From a bacterium (GTDB lineage: Bacteria; Cyanobacteriota; Vampirovibrionia; Obscuribacterales; Obscuribacteraceae), in assembly GCA_016124935.1 (NCBI GenBank), contig WGMS01000019.1:62001-126000 (forward strand): DNA of 64,000 nt, read 5' to 3'. This document shows, piece after piece, positions 43,403-51,929 of the stretch. The notes under the pieces are model-generated. The model saw only the letters and a list, made by a program, of their open reading frames with translations, searched no databases and was not told the origin of the DNA. Within the stretch, counting starts at the first letter, position 1, and every line of letters starts with the position of its first letter. Both the position numbers and the translations under genes were made by a program.

Positions 43403-43440
43403 CATGAAGAAAGCCAGCCCCGGGGCTGGCTTTCTTCATG
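43403..43440. terminator. 38-bp perfect palindrome, likely bidirectional terminator
   Basis: Arms CATGAAGAAAGCCAGCCCC and its exact reverse complement abut with no spacer. As RNA the middle would open into a small loop, giving a very stable GC-rich hairpin with TTTCTT in the 3' arm. It follows the small gene at 43100 and precedes the gene at 43575. A protein-binding site is the alternative. Confidence 0.55.
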
Positions 43441-43574
43441 ACAGACAGACAGATCAGAGCCGAGAACATGACAAAAGGATATGACCAGAGACACCTGCTT
43501 CGAATTATTGCACCACTTACAATACTATCCATGAAACAAAACAAAACGCCTACCGTTTCATAAGGAGTTTTAAA

Positions 43575-44012
43575 ATGAGTAATTTATTTGAAGCTATGGA
43601 CCAAACTCTGGATACCGGAACAGACAAAAACGAAGCAACCGGGATGCAGCAAGCGGTTCAGGAAATCTATGATCCAAACAATCGACTTGGAACCCCAAGT
43701 GATGCTTCTCGGGGAGCAGGAGCAGTACCTTCACTTCCGGACCTTACCATAGAAGATTCTATGCCAAAGGATCGCCCCCACCCACCGCAACCTGGCTGTG
43801 CCCCGGACGGCGAAGGCATGCGAAACTTTCCTGACCCTGGCAAAGCTCCTGCACAGAGAGTCGACGGTCCGGAGAGCACAGACAGTAACTCGGATCAACC
43901 AAAGACAAACGTTCACGGGAACGAGGATACCAACGACCACTCAACACCGAGCCAACGCCTGAATGAACTTTTAATCGAAGGCGCAGAGCAGTACTACAGA
44001 AAGTCGAAATAA
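43575..44012 (+). CDS. Hypothetical disordered protein
   Basis: 145 residues; AAGGAG 8 nt before the ATG is strong. The chain is Pro/Asp/Gly-rich and hydrophilic (PKDRPHPPQPGCAPDGEG), with short helices at both ends (LFEAMDQTLDT; RLNELLIEGAEQYYRK). No signal peptide, membrane segment or known family. Possibly a secreted-effector-like or structural disordered protein; function unknown. Confidence 0.6.
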   Translation: MSNLFEAMDQTLDTGTDKNEATGMQQAVQEIYDPNNRLGTPSDASRGAGAVPSLPDLTIEDSMPKDRPHPPQPGCAPDGEGMRNFPDPGKAPAQRVDGPESTDSNSDQPKTNVHGNEDTNDHSTPSQRLNELLIEGAEQYYRKSK

Positions 44013-44253
44013 CCTCCCTCCGTATGGGACGGAACCCTGTCAGGCGACCCGATTTATAGACCCTGGAAATCCCCACTCTCACTTTCGCAAACTCTCAAAA
44101 CCAATTATTTTGAAGATCGGCAATCTCATACAAATGACTTTTCTCACCTTCAGGATATGACAAAATGCATATCTTCAAAGGAGGTCAGTACACTATCATA
44201 GGAATCCAGGAGCAAAAATCGAGGCGAGGCGAGGCGATACCGGTATCAGAGTC

Positions 44254-45486
44254 ATGCTAGAAGACAAAATAGGCGATCGAGCCCTTCTCAAAAAGTTCAG
44301 GATTCTCGAATCGAGCATAGTTGCCCTGGCCGCTATCGGCCAGCTCCTGGTTATGATCGCTGAAGCAGGCTCCGGCAATCTCGATCACGGCCATCCACCC
44401 CTGATTGCCGGACTGATAGCCTTGCTAAGCATGCTGTTGCTTCTTCTCAATCTCAATGTCGATCTGATGGAGAAAAGCCAACGAAACAGACTGTTATTTA
44501 TAACTTTTCAGATATCCCTGGCTACTATAGCAAGCCTATTCGGATTTCTCAGATTTACGACAATCCTCATCTTCTCGGCAGCCTGCAAAGCTTATCTATG
44601 CCTGGAATTTCGGACGGCAATCAAATTAATCGCTTTAGGATGCCTCTGTGTCGCAGCAATCGTCTTCCATCACTTTTCTCTGCAGGGAATGCTGCCATCA
44701 GTTCTCGGACTCAATTCCGGAGCATCTTCGACAGTCCCTTCATCATCTTCGGATGGAATAAAAATCGTCGCCCTGCTTCTACAAGCCATTGTAGACTCGA
44801 TGATAGTCTCGGTAGTCTTTTTTCTTGTAATGATGGAACGGCAGTCAAGATTAAAGGCGGTAGCTCTGGCCGAAAAAGTCGAAGAGTTGGGCAAGCAGAT
44901 GGAGCGCAATAGAATAGCAAGAGATATACACGACCACCTGGGGCACCGTATCGTAAGCCTTTGTATACAGCTGGAAGTGGCGTTGAAACTATTCGATAAG
45001 GATAGAGAAGAATCAAGAAGAGCACTGAAGCTTGCTAAGGATGTGGCTGACCAGTCAATCGACGACATACGCGATGCCGTCTTGAATATTCGCGATCCTG
45101 GAGCCTCACTTAGCCAATCATTAATGACACTTGCCGAAGAGACAAAAAATAATATCAAGGGAGATGTAGAAATAGACCTGGACGAAAAGTGCCTTGATGG
45201 ACTGGACGCGCCTATCGCCAGGGAAATCTACTCGCTGGTAAAAGAATGCTTGAACAATGCTACGAAACACTCCGGTGCCAACAGTATCAAGATTAGCGCC
45301 CACAGGCGGGACGACAAAATTGTCTTGAGCATTACCGACGATGGCGAGGGCTTCGATCCCCAAGAAGTGGAAGAGGGCTTCGGTATGACCAGCTTAAGAG
45401 AGCGAATCCAGAACCTTGGAGGTAGTATAATCCTCGATAGTGCTCCTGCCAAAGGGACAGTAGTTTCAATAGAGATCCGTTCATGA
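44254..45486 (+). CDS. NarL-type sensor histidine kinase
   Basis: 410 residues. Five to six membrane helices make up the first ~195 residues (for example IVALAAIGQLLVMIAEAG, LIAGLIALLSMLLLLLNL, IVALLLQAIVDSMIVSVVFFLVM) with no separate sensor domain. A coiled-coil leads to the HisKA_3 phosphoacceptor helix (RNRIARDIHDHLGHRIVSL) and an HATPase domain (ECLNNATKHSGA, DDGEGFDP, GFGMTSLRERI). It overlaps the response regulator gene by 4 bp. A strong AAAGGAGGT at 44177-44185 is too far upstream to serve this ATG, and a 12-bp palindrome (GATACCGGTATC, 44236-44247) sits where the ribosome-binding site should be. Confidence 0.93.
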   Translation: MLEDKIGDRALLKKFRILESSIVALAAIGQLLVMIAEAGSGNLDHGHPPLIAGLIALLSMLLLLLNLNVDLMEKSQRNRLLFITFQISLATIASLFGFLRFTTILIFSAACKAYLCLEFRTAIKLIALGCLCVAAIVFHHFSLQGMLPSVLGLNSGASSTVPSSSSDGIKIVALLLQAIVDSMIVSVVFFLVMMERQSRLKAVALAEKVEELGKQMERNRIARDIHDHLGHRIVSLCIQLEVALKLFDKDREESRRALKLAKDVADQSIDDIRDAVLNIRDPGASLSQSLMTLAEETKNNIKGDVEIDLDEKCLDGLDAPIAREIYSLVKECLNNATKHSGANSIKISAHRRDDKIVLSITDDGEGFDPQEVEEGFGMTSLRERIQNLGGSIILDSAPAKGTVVSIEIRS

Positions 45487-46115
45487 TTAGAGTGATAATT
45501 GTCGACGATCAACAACTTATCAGAGACGGCCTGAAAACTCTCATCTCTCTCGAAGAGGATATCGAAGTGGTCGCGGAAGCTTCTGACGGGAGAGAAGCCG
45601 TATTGGTCACCGAGAGGATGAAACCCGATATAGTTCTTATGGATATCCAGATGCCTGTTACCAACGGTATTGAAGCCGCTCGAGAGATACTTACCAGATT
45701 CGAGGACGTGAAAGTACTCATGCTCACTACTTTCATCGATGATCAATACATAATTGAATGCCTAAAAGTGGGTGCTTCAGGATATCTTTTAAAAAATATG
45801 CCCTCAGAGCTACTGGTCAGCGCGATTAGAGGCATCAAAAATGGACTGACCCAGATAGACAACAAAGTAGCCGACAGGCTCACTCAGTTCCTGGTTAATC
45901 CCTCGACAACCAGCAATGTCGAGAATTTCAGATTCAAAGAAAGAGAGCTGGAAGTTCTGCGACTGCTGGCAATAGGGCACTCGAATAAACAGATAGCACA
46001 AGAATTGCATATCACGGAGGGAACGGTAAAAAATTACGTAAGTAACATTCTTATGATTCTAGGTGTCGAGGATCGAACCAAAGCTGCACTATGGGCAGCA
46101 AAGAACCTGGCTTGA
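45483..46115 (+). CDS. NarL/LuxR-type response regulator
   Basis: 210 residues. Receiver domain complete: Asp8/Asp9 (IIVDDQQL), phosphoacceptor Asp54 (IVLMDIQMP), Thr in MLTTF and Lys104 (YLLKNMP). The C-terminal LuxR helix-turn-helix reads FKERELEVLRLLAIGHSNKQ and TEGTVKNYVSNILMIL. Start codon overlaps the kinase stop (ATGA), so the pair is co-translated. Target genes are unknown; the next gene encodes a PH-like membrane protein. Confidence 0.95.
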   Translation: MIRVIIVDDQQLIRDGLKTLISLEEDIEVVAEASDGREAVLVTERMKPDIVLMDIQMPVTNGIEAAREILTRFEDVKVLMLTTFIDDQYIIECLKVGASGYLLKNMPSELLVSAIRGIKNGLTQIDNKVADRLTQFLVNPSTTSNVENFRFKERELEVLRLLAIGHSNKQIAQELHITEGTVKNYVSNILMILGVEDRTKAALWAAKNLA

Positions 46116-46240
46116 CCTCGCGGGGCATTACTCTTTCAAAACAACATTTGATTGCAGTAAAAGTTCACAGGATTTCTTCAGGCTCTGCTGCTAAACTGAT
46201 AATCAGGCTCTTGAAGAATGCTACTCGAAAAGATATCCAA

Positions 46241-46654
46241 ATGAAAATGGGCTCAAACGATAAAGACGCTCTTGAGAATATCAAAGAGGAACTGCATCCG
46301 GACGAAGAGATCCAGATTTTCGGTCGGCGTTCGGTGCTCGACGAAGCCTCCGGTGGACTCTCCCTGGTGGCACTGCTCTTCAGCCTGGTTTTCATGGTCT
46401 ACATCCCTTTCGACCTGGCCAAAGGTTTGTTTTTTCTTGTAATGCTCATCGCCACAGCATTCTTCATCAATGCCTTCATTCAGATAAACAAGTTTCGCTA
46501 CTATGTCGTAACAGACCAGCGCCTGCTCGCCTTCGGTAAAGAAGGGCTGTTTACAATAGTCGAGCGGGACGCGGTCGACGACATCGAACAAAACGATACG
46601 AGCGCCATAATAGAATACGAAGAGCGGCGAATCAAATTGAAAGTGCTGAAATAG
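46241..46654 (+). CDS. PH-domain-like membrane protein
   Basis: 137 residues from the ATG at 46241. The frame extends back to 46091 inside the response regulator gene, but those residues do not look part of the domain. HPDEEIQIFGRRSVLDEA, two membrane helices (LVALLFSLVFMVYIPF; LFFLVMLIATAFFINAF) and FRYYVVTDQRLLAFGKEG follow the bacterial PH (DUF304-like) layout. It may be an output or partner of the two-component system; this is inference from position only. Confidence 0.65.
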   Translation: MKMGSNDKDALENIKEELHPDEEIQIFGRRSVLDEASGGLSLVALLFSLVFMVYIPFDLAKGLFFLVMLIATAFFINAFIQINKFRYYVVTDQRLLAFGKEGLFTIVERDAVDDIEQNDTSAIIEYEERRIKLKVLK

Positions 46655-46670
46655 CAGAAACGCCGCCAGA

Positions 46671-47618
46671 TCAAGATATGTCCAGCAACACCTTTAGAGT
46701 ACCCCGGGTCATGGCTTGCTCCATGGCAGCGACACCATCATCGAGAGAGAAACGATGATCTATCAAAGGTCGCAAATCTATTTTGCCTGATGCAAGCAGT
46801 GCCACCGCTTTATCCATAGGTCCACAGCGTGAGCCCTGGACCCTGATCTCGTTGACAACAATCATGGCAGGATTAAACTCAAACCCGCTCGAATAAGTCG
46901 ACTTGAGCACCAGTGTGCCCTGGGGACGAGTAAGCTGAATAGCAAACCTGAAGCCATCGGGATTGCCGGTCGCTTCCACCACCACTGCATAATCACATTC
47001 TACAGGCTCGGTGCCATAGTGACCAGCGAAGCTACCGAGGCGATCGCGGCGTTGCGGATGCCTGCCCACAAGATCGACTTTGTAACCAGAGGCATCCAGA
47101 GTCATCGCGATGAGCAAACCCAGCTTACCATCACCGATGACACATACAGACTCTTCTTGCTCCATCTCCAGTTGTTCTTGAATCTCGAGGGCGGCGGCAA
47201 CAGGCTCGGCAAATACGGCGACATCATTAGGCACCGCATCCGGCACCACTACGAGGTTTCTTTCAGGAACCACTAAATAATCAGCGAAAGCGCCATTTCT
47301 ATTTACGATACCAAGAACGGTGCGCGTCGGACAATGATGAGCACCACCGTCAAGACAAACAGCACACCGACCGCAGGCACAGTTGATGTCGGCGACAATG
47401 CGCTTGCCCACCATGGCGGCATCTTCTGCCGCCTCCACCACGCCGACGAACTCGTGCCCAAGCGTGCCGCTATAGTCGAAATAGCCCCGGGTGATTTCGA
47501 TATCGGTGTTACAGACACCGGCTCTGACGACGCGCACCAGAGCCTCCCCGGCAGACACTTCTGGCTGAGACAACTCAGAGACGGCAATCTTCTTGTCAAC
47601 AAACTGAAGGGCGCGCAA
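46671..47618 (-). CDS. Zinc-dependent MDR dehydrogenase
   Basis: 315 residues from a TTG start with AGGAG 7 nt upstream. Medium-chain dehydrogenase features: catalytic zinc ligands in VRAGVCNTDIEITRG and GHEFVGVVE, a structural zinc lobe (Cys residues in CACGRCAVCLDGGAHHC), and an NAD(P) fold (VIGDGKLGLLIAM). Similar to the threonine/sorbitol dehydrogenase group; the substrate is unknown. Converges on the PH-like gene with a 16-bp gap. Confidence 0.93.
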   Translation of the reverse strand: MRALQFVDKKIAVSELSQPEVSAGEALVRVVRAGVCNTDIEITRGYFDYSGTLGHEFVGVVEAAEDAAMVGKRIVADINCACGRCAVCLDGGAHHCPTRTVLGIVNRNGAFADYLVVPERNLVVVPDAVPNDVAVFAEPVAAALEIQEQLEMEQEESVCVIGDGKLGLLIAMTLDASGYKVDLVGRHPQRRDRLGSFAGHYGTEPVECDYAVVVEATGNPDGFRFAIQLTRPQGTLVLKSTYSSGFEFNPAMIVVNEIRVQGSRCGPMDKAVALLASGKIDLRPLIDHRFSLDDGVAAMEQAMTRGTLKVLLDIS

Positions 47619-47709
47619 AGCATTCTCCTGAAGACTCTAGAAAATCGAGAAAGGAGCATTTTACTTTATCTGTTACGAAGCCGTCCCAACAACCAGGCAG
47701 CAATATCCC

Positions 47710-48630
47710 CTATATGCTCTGGACTTGCTTAAATTTATGAATACTCTTGTGAATACCCTTCTGAATACTGCTACCGACAACAGACTTCACGCGAAGGCGC
47801 AGGTTGCGATAGTGCTCGGCGTGCTTAGTATGAAGGTTGCGAAAACCTGCTCTGCTTTTGGCTTGCAGACGGTTATAGTGATGTCTGCCGGTGATCGCCA
47901 GATCAATTAGATTGCGCTCCGGCAAACCTGGACAGCCAAGAGAAGCTTCGCTGCCAAGATTCCGCACCCGCGGGTCGAGATAGCTAAGATAGACATCTTT
48001 GCCGCGGTCCATAGAAAGCAGAATCTCGGAACGCATGTAGGCATCAGCCGACTCTCCACTCAATCCGTGTGCCTTTGCTGAAAGACCGATTCTTCTGCCA
48101 ACGATATTGTGGGCAAGATCTTTTCTACGGTCGAGAATACTGTTCTCTTTGATACCATTGCAGTCTCGGATATAGTCCATATATTCGTTTGCATCGAACA
48201 GCCAGGTGGCAGGTCCTTCGCCAAGTTCGTAAGCAGCCAGCGCCGACCCGTAACAATGCTGAAAGCAGTTGATCTTATCTTTCCATACTAAAATGCGCTT
48301 GCCCTGCCGCTCGTACCAGAAACTCTTCGACCAGAAGGTTTCGACGCTGCAAGGACCCTCTTCGAAACTTTTCTGCGCAGCCATCGGGATCAAAGTGCTC
48401 TTGCCGAACAAATCGCGCTCGGCCAGGCTGACGCGCCAGATCACGGACAACGTATAACCGACCAGCACCAGGCCTGCCGCCATGACAACCATCAGCAGCG
48501 GCAGCCAGCGCTTCAGAGGCGCCGTGTTGAATCTGCGTTCTTTAGGCTGGCTGCCTTGCTTGTGATCAGATTGCCTGCTTGTCCGCCTGTTTGCCTGCCT
48601 GTTTGGCAACTCCGCTCTTAGATTCCGCAC
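47710..48630 (-). CDS. Membrane-anchored DUF6973-like protein
   Basis: 306 residues from a GTG start; the first ~25 residues lie in a locally repetitive stretch and the start is uncertain. One membrane helix (about 43-65, WLPLLMVVMAAGLVLVGYTL) leaves most of the chain outside. The core FQHCYGSALAAYELGEGPAT, then DLAHNIVGRRIG recalls the DUF6973 pattern (F-x-H-x-Y-W-x-A ... D-x-x-N-N-x-x-G), found in toxin-like C-terminal domains. The tail is basic and carries short repeats (IHKSIHK). Remote match by eye. Confidence 0.5.
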   Translation of the reverse strand: MRNLRAELPNRQANRRTSRQSDHKQGSQPKERRFNTAPLKRWLPLLMVVMAAGLVLVGYTLSVIWRVSLAERDLFGKSTLIPMAAQKSFEEGPCSVETFWSKSFWYERQGKRILVWKDKINCFQHCYGSALAAYELGEGPATWLFDANEYMDYIRDCNGIKENSILDRRKDLAHNIVGRRIGLSAKAHGLSGESADAYMRSEILLSMDRGKDVYLSYLDPRVRNLGSEASLGCPGLPERNLIDLAITGRHHYNRLQAKSRAGFRNLHTKHAEHYRNLRLRVKSVVGSSIQKGIHKSIHKFKQVQSI

Positions 48631-49125
48631 TGTTTACTGAGACTCCTACTGGAATTTCGACCGCAAACTCGACTGCAACTCTGCCTTCAACATCGACTGA
48701 ATAGCCGCTTTGAGCACTTTCGACTCGCAACCCTTGACTATCAATAGCCGTTTCTACGATCGACACAGAAAAAATAGGCAGAAAGCAGCGGGAATATGAA
48801 AGAGAACTCATCGGATTCAGTCCCGAAAACCCCGATTCTGTGCCGATTTATACGTTATCCCCAACGACTTTATAGGACATCATATAGAAACAGTGGGATA
48901 TTCTTGAGCCTGACATCGACAATATATATTGTGCGACCGATTTCAGAGGGGCTGAATCTGGTACCACAGCCGATGCCAACGAAAAGGGAATCGAAGATTA
49001 AATTCCAGCATCGATCCCCCGCGCAGTTGCTATAGACAAACTGTAGGCCAGGACAGGCCCAGCGTGGCGTCCGCGTGAATAAAAACGCACGAGACGAAAG
49101 GCGAGCCCCCCGGGAGATGAATCAA
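48631..49125. other. 495-bp intergenic region
   Basis: No convincing gene; two weak open frames (48566-48811 minus, 48796-49035 plus) lack family signals and good ribosome-binding sites. A 14-bp palindrome ACAATATATATTGT at 48919-48932 contains a TATATT that could be a -10 box for the glycine-zipper gene downstream. Confidence 0.4.
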
Positions 49126-49746
49126 ATGAAATTCCACAAAAAGATAATCACAATTACAGCGGTCCTGGCCCTCCAGGCGGCTGTCACGATTCCGGTCCTA
49201 GCTCAGTCGACAACCCTCACCGGATCTGTTCTCAGAAACGCTACGGTGACCACCTTGCCAGAGCCGGTACTGCAATCGCAGACAGCTCAGTTCGACAACC
49301 GTGCCGTTCAGCAGACAGCTAGAGCGGTTCAACAATCGCCTCGAACAGCCAGCCCAAGACCAAGAACAGTGCCCAGAACTGTAACAAGAACCGTGTATGT
49401 CGAAAAGCAGGACAACCGAACTTACTTTCAGAAACATCCAAAAGTCAAATCGGCAGTAGTCGGAGCCGGCGTTGGCGCCGGTGTCGGTGCTGCCACAGGA
49501 CTTATTGCTCGCAGAGGCGTGTTCCGTGGTGCCGCCATCGGTGCCGGTACCGGAGCCGGTGTTGGTCTGGTTCGCTCCAGCGACACCATGAGGCGGCATC
49601 CCATAGTCAAGAACACCGCCACTGGTGCTCTAGCCGGACTGGGACTGGGTGCGGCAGCCGGTCGTAGAGGCAGCACAAAATGGAAATCCGCCGGTGTCGG
49701 CACAGCCATCGGTCTTGGCTATGGTCTCTTCAGGCACCTCCGATAG
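49126..49746 (+). CDS. Secreted glycine-zipper protein
   Basis: 206 residues from the ATG at 49126 (GGGAG 9 nt upstream; earlier in-frame starts at 49075 and 49117 are less fitting). A signal peptide (ITITAVLALQAAVTIPVLA) precedes a Gln/Arg/Pro-rich linker (RTASPRPRTVPRTVTRTVYV) and two glycine-zipper stretches (VVGAGVGAGVGAATGLIA; AAIGAGTGAGVGLV; ALAGLGLGAAAG). Such zippers insert into or line membranes. Likely an outer-membrane or envelope-associated protein. The last codons (HLR-stop) are repeated 27 bp downstream. Confidence 0.75.
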   Translation: MKFHKKIITITAVLALQAAVTIPVLAQSTTLTGSVLRNATVTTLPEPVLQSQTAQFDNRAVQQTARAVQQSPRTASPRPRTVPRTVTRTVYVEKQDNRTYFQKHPKVKSAVVGAGVGAGVGAATGLIARRGVFRGAAIGAGTGAGVGLVRSSDTMRRHPIVKNTATGALAGLGLGAAAGRRGSTKWKSAGVGTAIGLGYGLFRHLR

Positions 49747-49774
49747 TGCAGCCAGAAAAAGCACCTCCGATAGT
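49734..49774. repeat. Direct repeat copying the glycine-zipper gene 3' end
   Basis: GCACCTCCGATAGT occurs at 49734-49747, covering the last codons and stop, and exactly again at 49761-49774. The offset is 27 bp, so read-through would meet HLR-stop a second time in frame. Confidence 0.85.
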
Positions 49775-49815
49775 CCGACAAAATTTTTCCAAGAAATACT
49801 CAAGAAAGGTATTAG

Positions 49816-50913
49816 ATGATGTTGAAGCAAAAACTAAAAAACCCCCTGGCGATGACCCTGGCCCTCACTCTGGCATTGGGCACCGCCGGCGTATCGCTTA
49901 TCGGGTGCAGCGGAGCTCTCACCTCTTCCGATAACCTGCGTGAAACGGCGAGATTAGCCATGAATAAAGGGGATTACAAAGCCTCGGAAGCAGCCCTGAA
50001 ATCCGCAATCAGCAAAGACGAAAACGCAGGCGAGAACAAAAGCGGCGACCTCGCCGAGGACCTTCGTCTGCTTGGCATGTTGAATCGCAAGCAGGGCAAG
50101 CTGGATGACGCCGAAAAAAATCTAGAGCGCTCCATTGAACTACGCCAGAAAGAATTAGAACCAGGACTGCTGGAGCTGGCGTCTGCTCTAAACACCATGG
50201 GCAACACCCTGGCTGACAAAGGGCAATATATAGAAGCCGAAGAGTTGATCAGGCAGTCTATGCAAGTCAGAGAAAAGAATCTCGATGCCGACAGCATTCC
50301 CCTGGCAGAAAGTCAGAACAGCCTGGGCAGACTCTATGTAATGGCAGGTTTCTTCAACGAAGCGGAGCCGCTTCTGAAGCTTGCGCAGTCCACTTTCGAC
50401 AAAAACGAGAGCAAGGTCCCGGCAGAATTGCAGGCCGATGTGCGCAGCAATCTCGGTACCCTCTATTTCTCCCAGGGTAAGCTCGACAAAGCCGAGCCCC
50501 TCTACCGGTGGGCCCTCGACAGCTACGAAAAACAATTCGGCAAGGAGAGCCCCAAGACTGCCAACGCAATGAACAATCTTGCCGAGGTCTTGAGAGCCAA
50601 CAACAAATCCGCCGACGCCGAGCGCCTTTATAAAGACGCCATCGCCATCTACAAAAAGAGAAACATGACCGAAGTCAATGAATACGCCAGCACTCTCAAC
50701 AATCTGGCGGTTCTCTATCATTCTCAAGGTCGCTACAGCGATGCCGAGCCGCTCTATAAAGAAGCGATCAAAATCTACGAAAAAACAGACAGCGACCGGA
50801 GCCCGCAGCTCGCCAATATCCTCAACAACTATGCCGAGCTCTACAAAGCCACCAACCGTCCCGAAGAAGGGGTAAAAATGGTCCAGCGCGCCGGCAGAAT
50901 CATGACGCAGTAA
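49816..50913 (+). CDS. TPR lipoprotein (kinesin-light-chain-type repeats)
   Basis: 365 residues. A signal peptide ends in a lipobox (SLIGC), giving a lipid-anchored extracytoplasmic protein. Six to seven 42-residue TPRs of the kinesin-light-chain type fill the rest, with motifs such as LGMLNRKQGKLDDAEKNLER, YIEAEELIRQSMQVREKN and NNLAVLYHSQGRYSDAEPLY. Protein-binding scaffold; partner unknown. Starts 69 bp after the glycine-zipper gene and ends before a strong terminator. Confidence 0.9.
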   Translation: MMLKQKLKNPLAMTLALTLALGTAGVSLIGCSGALTSSDNLRETARLAMNKGDYKASEAALKSAISKDENAGENKSGDLAEDLRLLGMLNRKQGKLDDAEKNLERSIELRQKELEPGLLELASALNTMGNTLADKGQYIEAEELIRQSMQVREKNLDADSIPLAESQNSLGRLYVMAGFFNEAEPLLKLAQSTFDKNESKVPAELQADVRSNLGTLYFSQGKLDKAEPLYRWALDSYEKQFGKESPKTANAMNNLAEVLRANNKSADAERLYKDAIAIYKKRNMTEVNEYASTLNNLAVLYHSQGRYSDAEPLYKEAIKIYEKTDSDRSPQLANILNNYAELYKATNRPEEGVKMVQRAGRIMTQ

Positions 50914-50951
50914 GTGAATCTAAGAAGTTTTCTACTGGATGATAAGAGATC

Positions 50952-50991
50952 AGACCGGCTTCAGTCTTCACGGCTGAGCCGGTCTTGATTT
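50952..50991 (+). terminator. Intrinsic terminator of the TPR lipoprotein gene
   Basis: AGACCGGC pairs with GCCGGTCT (8 bp), then TCAG with CTGA across a one-base bulge, around a 9-nt loop, followed by TTGATTT. It lies 39 bp past the stop. Confidence 0.8.
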
Positions 50992-51043
50992 AACGCCCCT
51001 ATCTCAGTACCATTTAACCTTCCCCATTTCGGAGCGACAACCC

Positions 51044-51781
51044 ATGAAAGCCCAATTAGCTTTAAGTCTGGCAGCCCTGGCACTGATGGTTAACACCTTT
51101 TCTCCCAGCGGCGCAGCCTTCGCCTCCGAAAGCTTCGACCGGGGCATGAAGTGCTACAAAGAGAAGAATTATCAAGAAGCCAAGAAATATCTGGAGCAAG
51201 CAGCCAAAGAAGATCCCAAGTCCTGGCAGGCGCACTTCTATCTCGGTCACACCCTGATGTCCCTCGGTCGAGTAGCCGACGCCAAGTACCAGTACGAAAC
51301 CACCAAACGGGTCAGCAACCATCCCGGTGTCAAAGCCCACTGCGACAAGGCTCTCGCCCAGGTGACCGCCTACTATTCTAAAATGAAACCCGCGCCTGTG
51401 CTGAAGAAAACCGCCAGCACAGGCGGCGGCGGCAGCGATGAAGACGAGATGAACGGTGGCGACGAAGCTAAGAAAGAGGGCGACAAGAAAGAAGGCGACA
51501 AGAAAGCCGCCGATGCAGCTCCTCTCGATAAAAGAGCAGCAGAAATCAAAGCCAAGCGCGACGGCATCCTTAATAAAGCCAAAGAAGAATGCGACAAAAT
51601 CAAGAAAGAAGCCGATGCCCAGATAGAGTCCGAGAAAAACAATCCCAACATGCGCTTCAGAAATCCGGACGGTGGCGAAGGCATCAGCAAAGCTCGGGAA
51701 GCCGAGATTAAAAAAGAGGCGGAAGAAAAGTGCAAGCGCATCATGAGCGACGCCGAGAACCGGGCGCGGGGCTATAGATAA
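51044..51781 (+). CDS. Secreted TPR protein with charged coiled tail (paralogue 1)
   Basis: 245 residues. Signal peptide (LSLAALALMVNTFSPSGAAFA), then a TPR pair (~30-110, SFDRGMKCYKEKNYQEAKKY and WQAHFYLGHTLMSLGRVADA), a Gly/Lys/Asp linker with KKEGDKKEGDKK, and a helical tail (EECDKIKKEADAQIESE, EAEEKCKRIMSDAENRARG). The same layout, down to the GYR C-terminus, is repeated by the next gene. No enzyme domain is visible; probably an envelope adaptor. Confidence 0.85.
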   Translation: MKAQLALSLAALALMVNTFSPSGAAFASESFDRGMKCYKEKNYQEAKKYLEQAAKEDPKSWQAHFYLGHTLMSLGRVADAKYQYETTKRVSNHPGVKAHCDKALAQVTAYYSKMKPAPVLKKTASTGGGGSDEDEMNGGDEAKKEGDKKEGDKKAADAAPLDKRAAEIKAKRDGILNKAKEECDKIKKEADAQIESEKNNPNMRFRNPDGGEGISKAREAEIKKEAEEKCKRIMSDAENRARGYR

Positions 51782-51929
51782 GTCACCGGAAAACCAGCCC
51801 ACCATGGATAAAGAACCGGTGGAATACTGCAGATTCTCACTCGAGAGCTAGTCCCCCGACCATTGATCTGCACGGCTTTTCAGACTACCATTGAATTTAC
51901 GCACACCAATAACTCGAGTAGACAATTCC

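Noticed and set aside
43257-43544. 95-codon minus-strand frame
   Set aside because: It runs through the perfect palindrome and opposite the small gene at 43100, with no ribosome-binding site or domain.
48566-48811. 81-codon minus-strand open frame
   Set aside because: It overlaps the DUF6973-like gene start by 65 bp, has a poor ribosome-binding site and ends in simple Lys/Gln/Ala repeats; no family signal.
48796-49035. 79-codon plus-strand open frame
   Set aside because: Atypical composition, no ribosome-binding site and no recognisable domain; more likely non-coding leader DNA.
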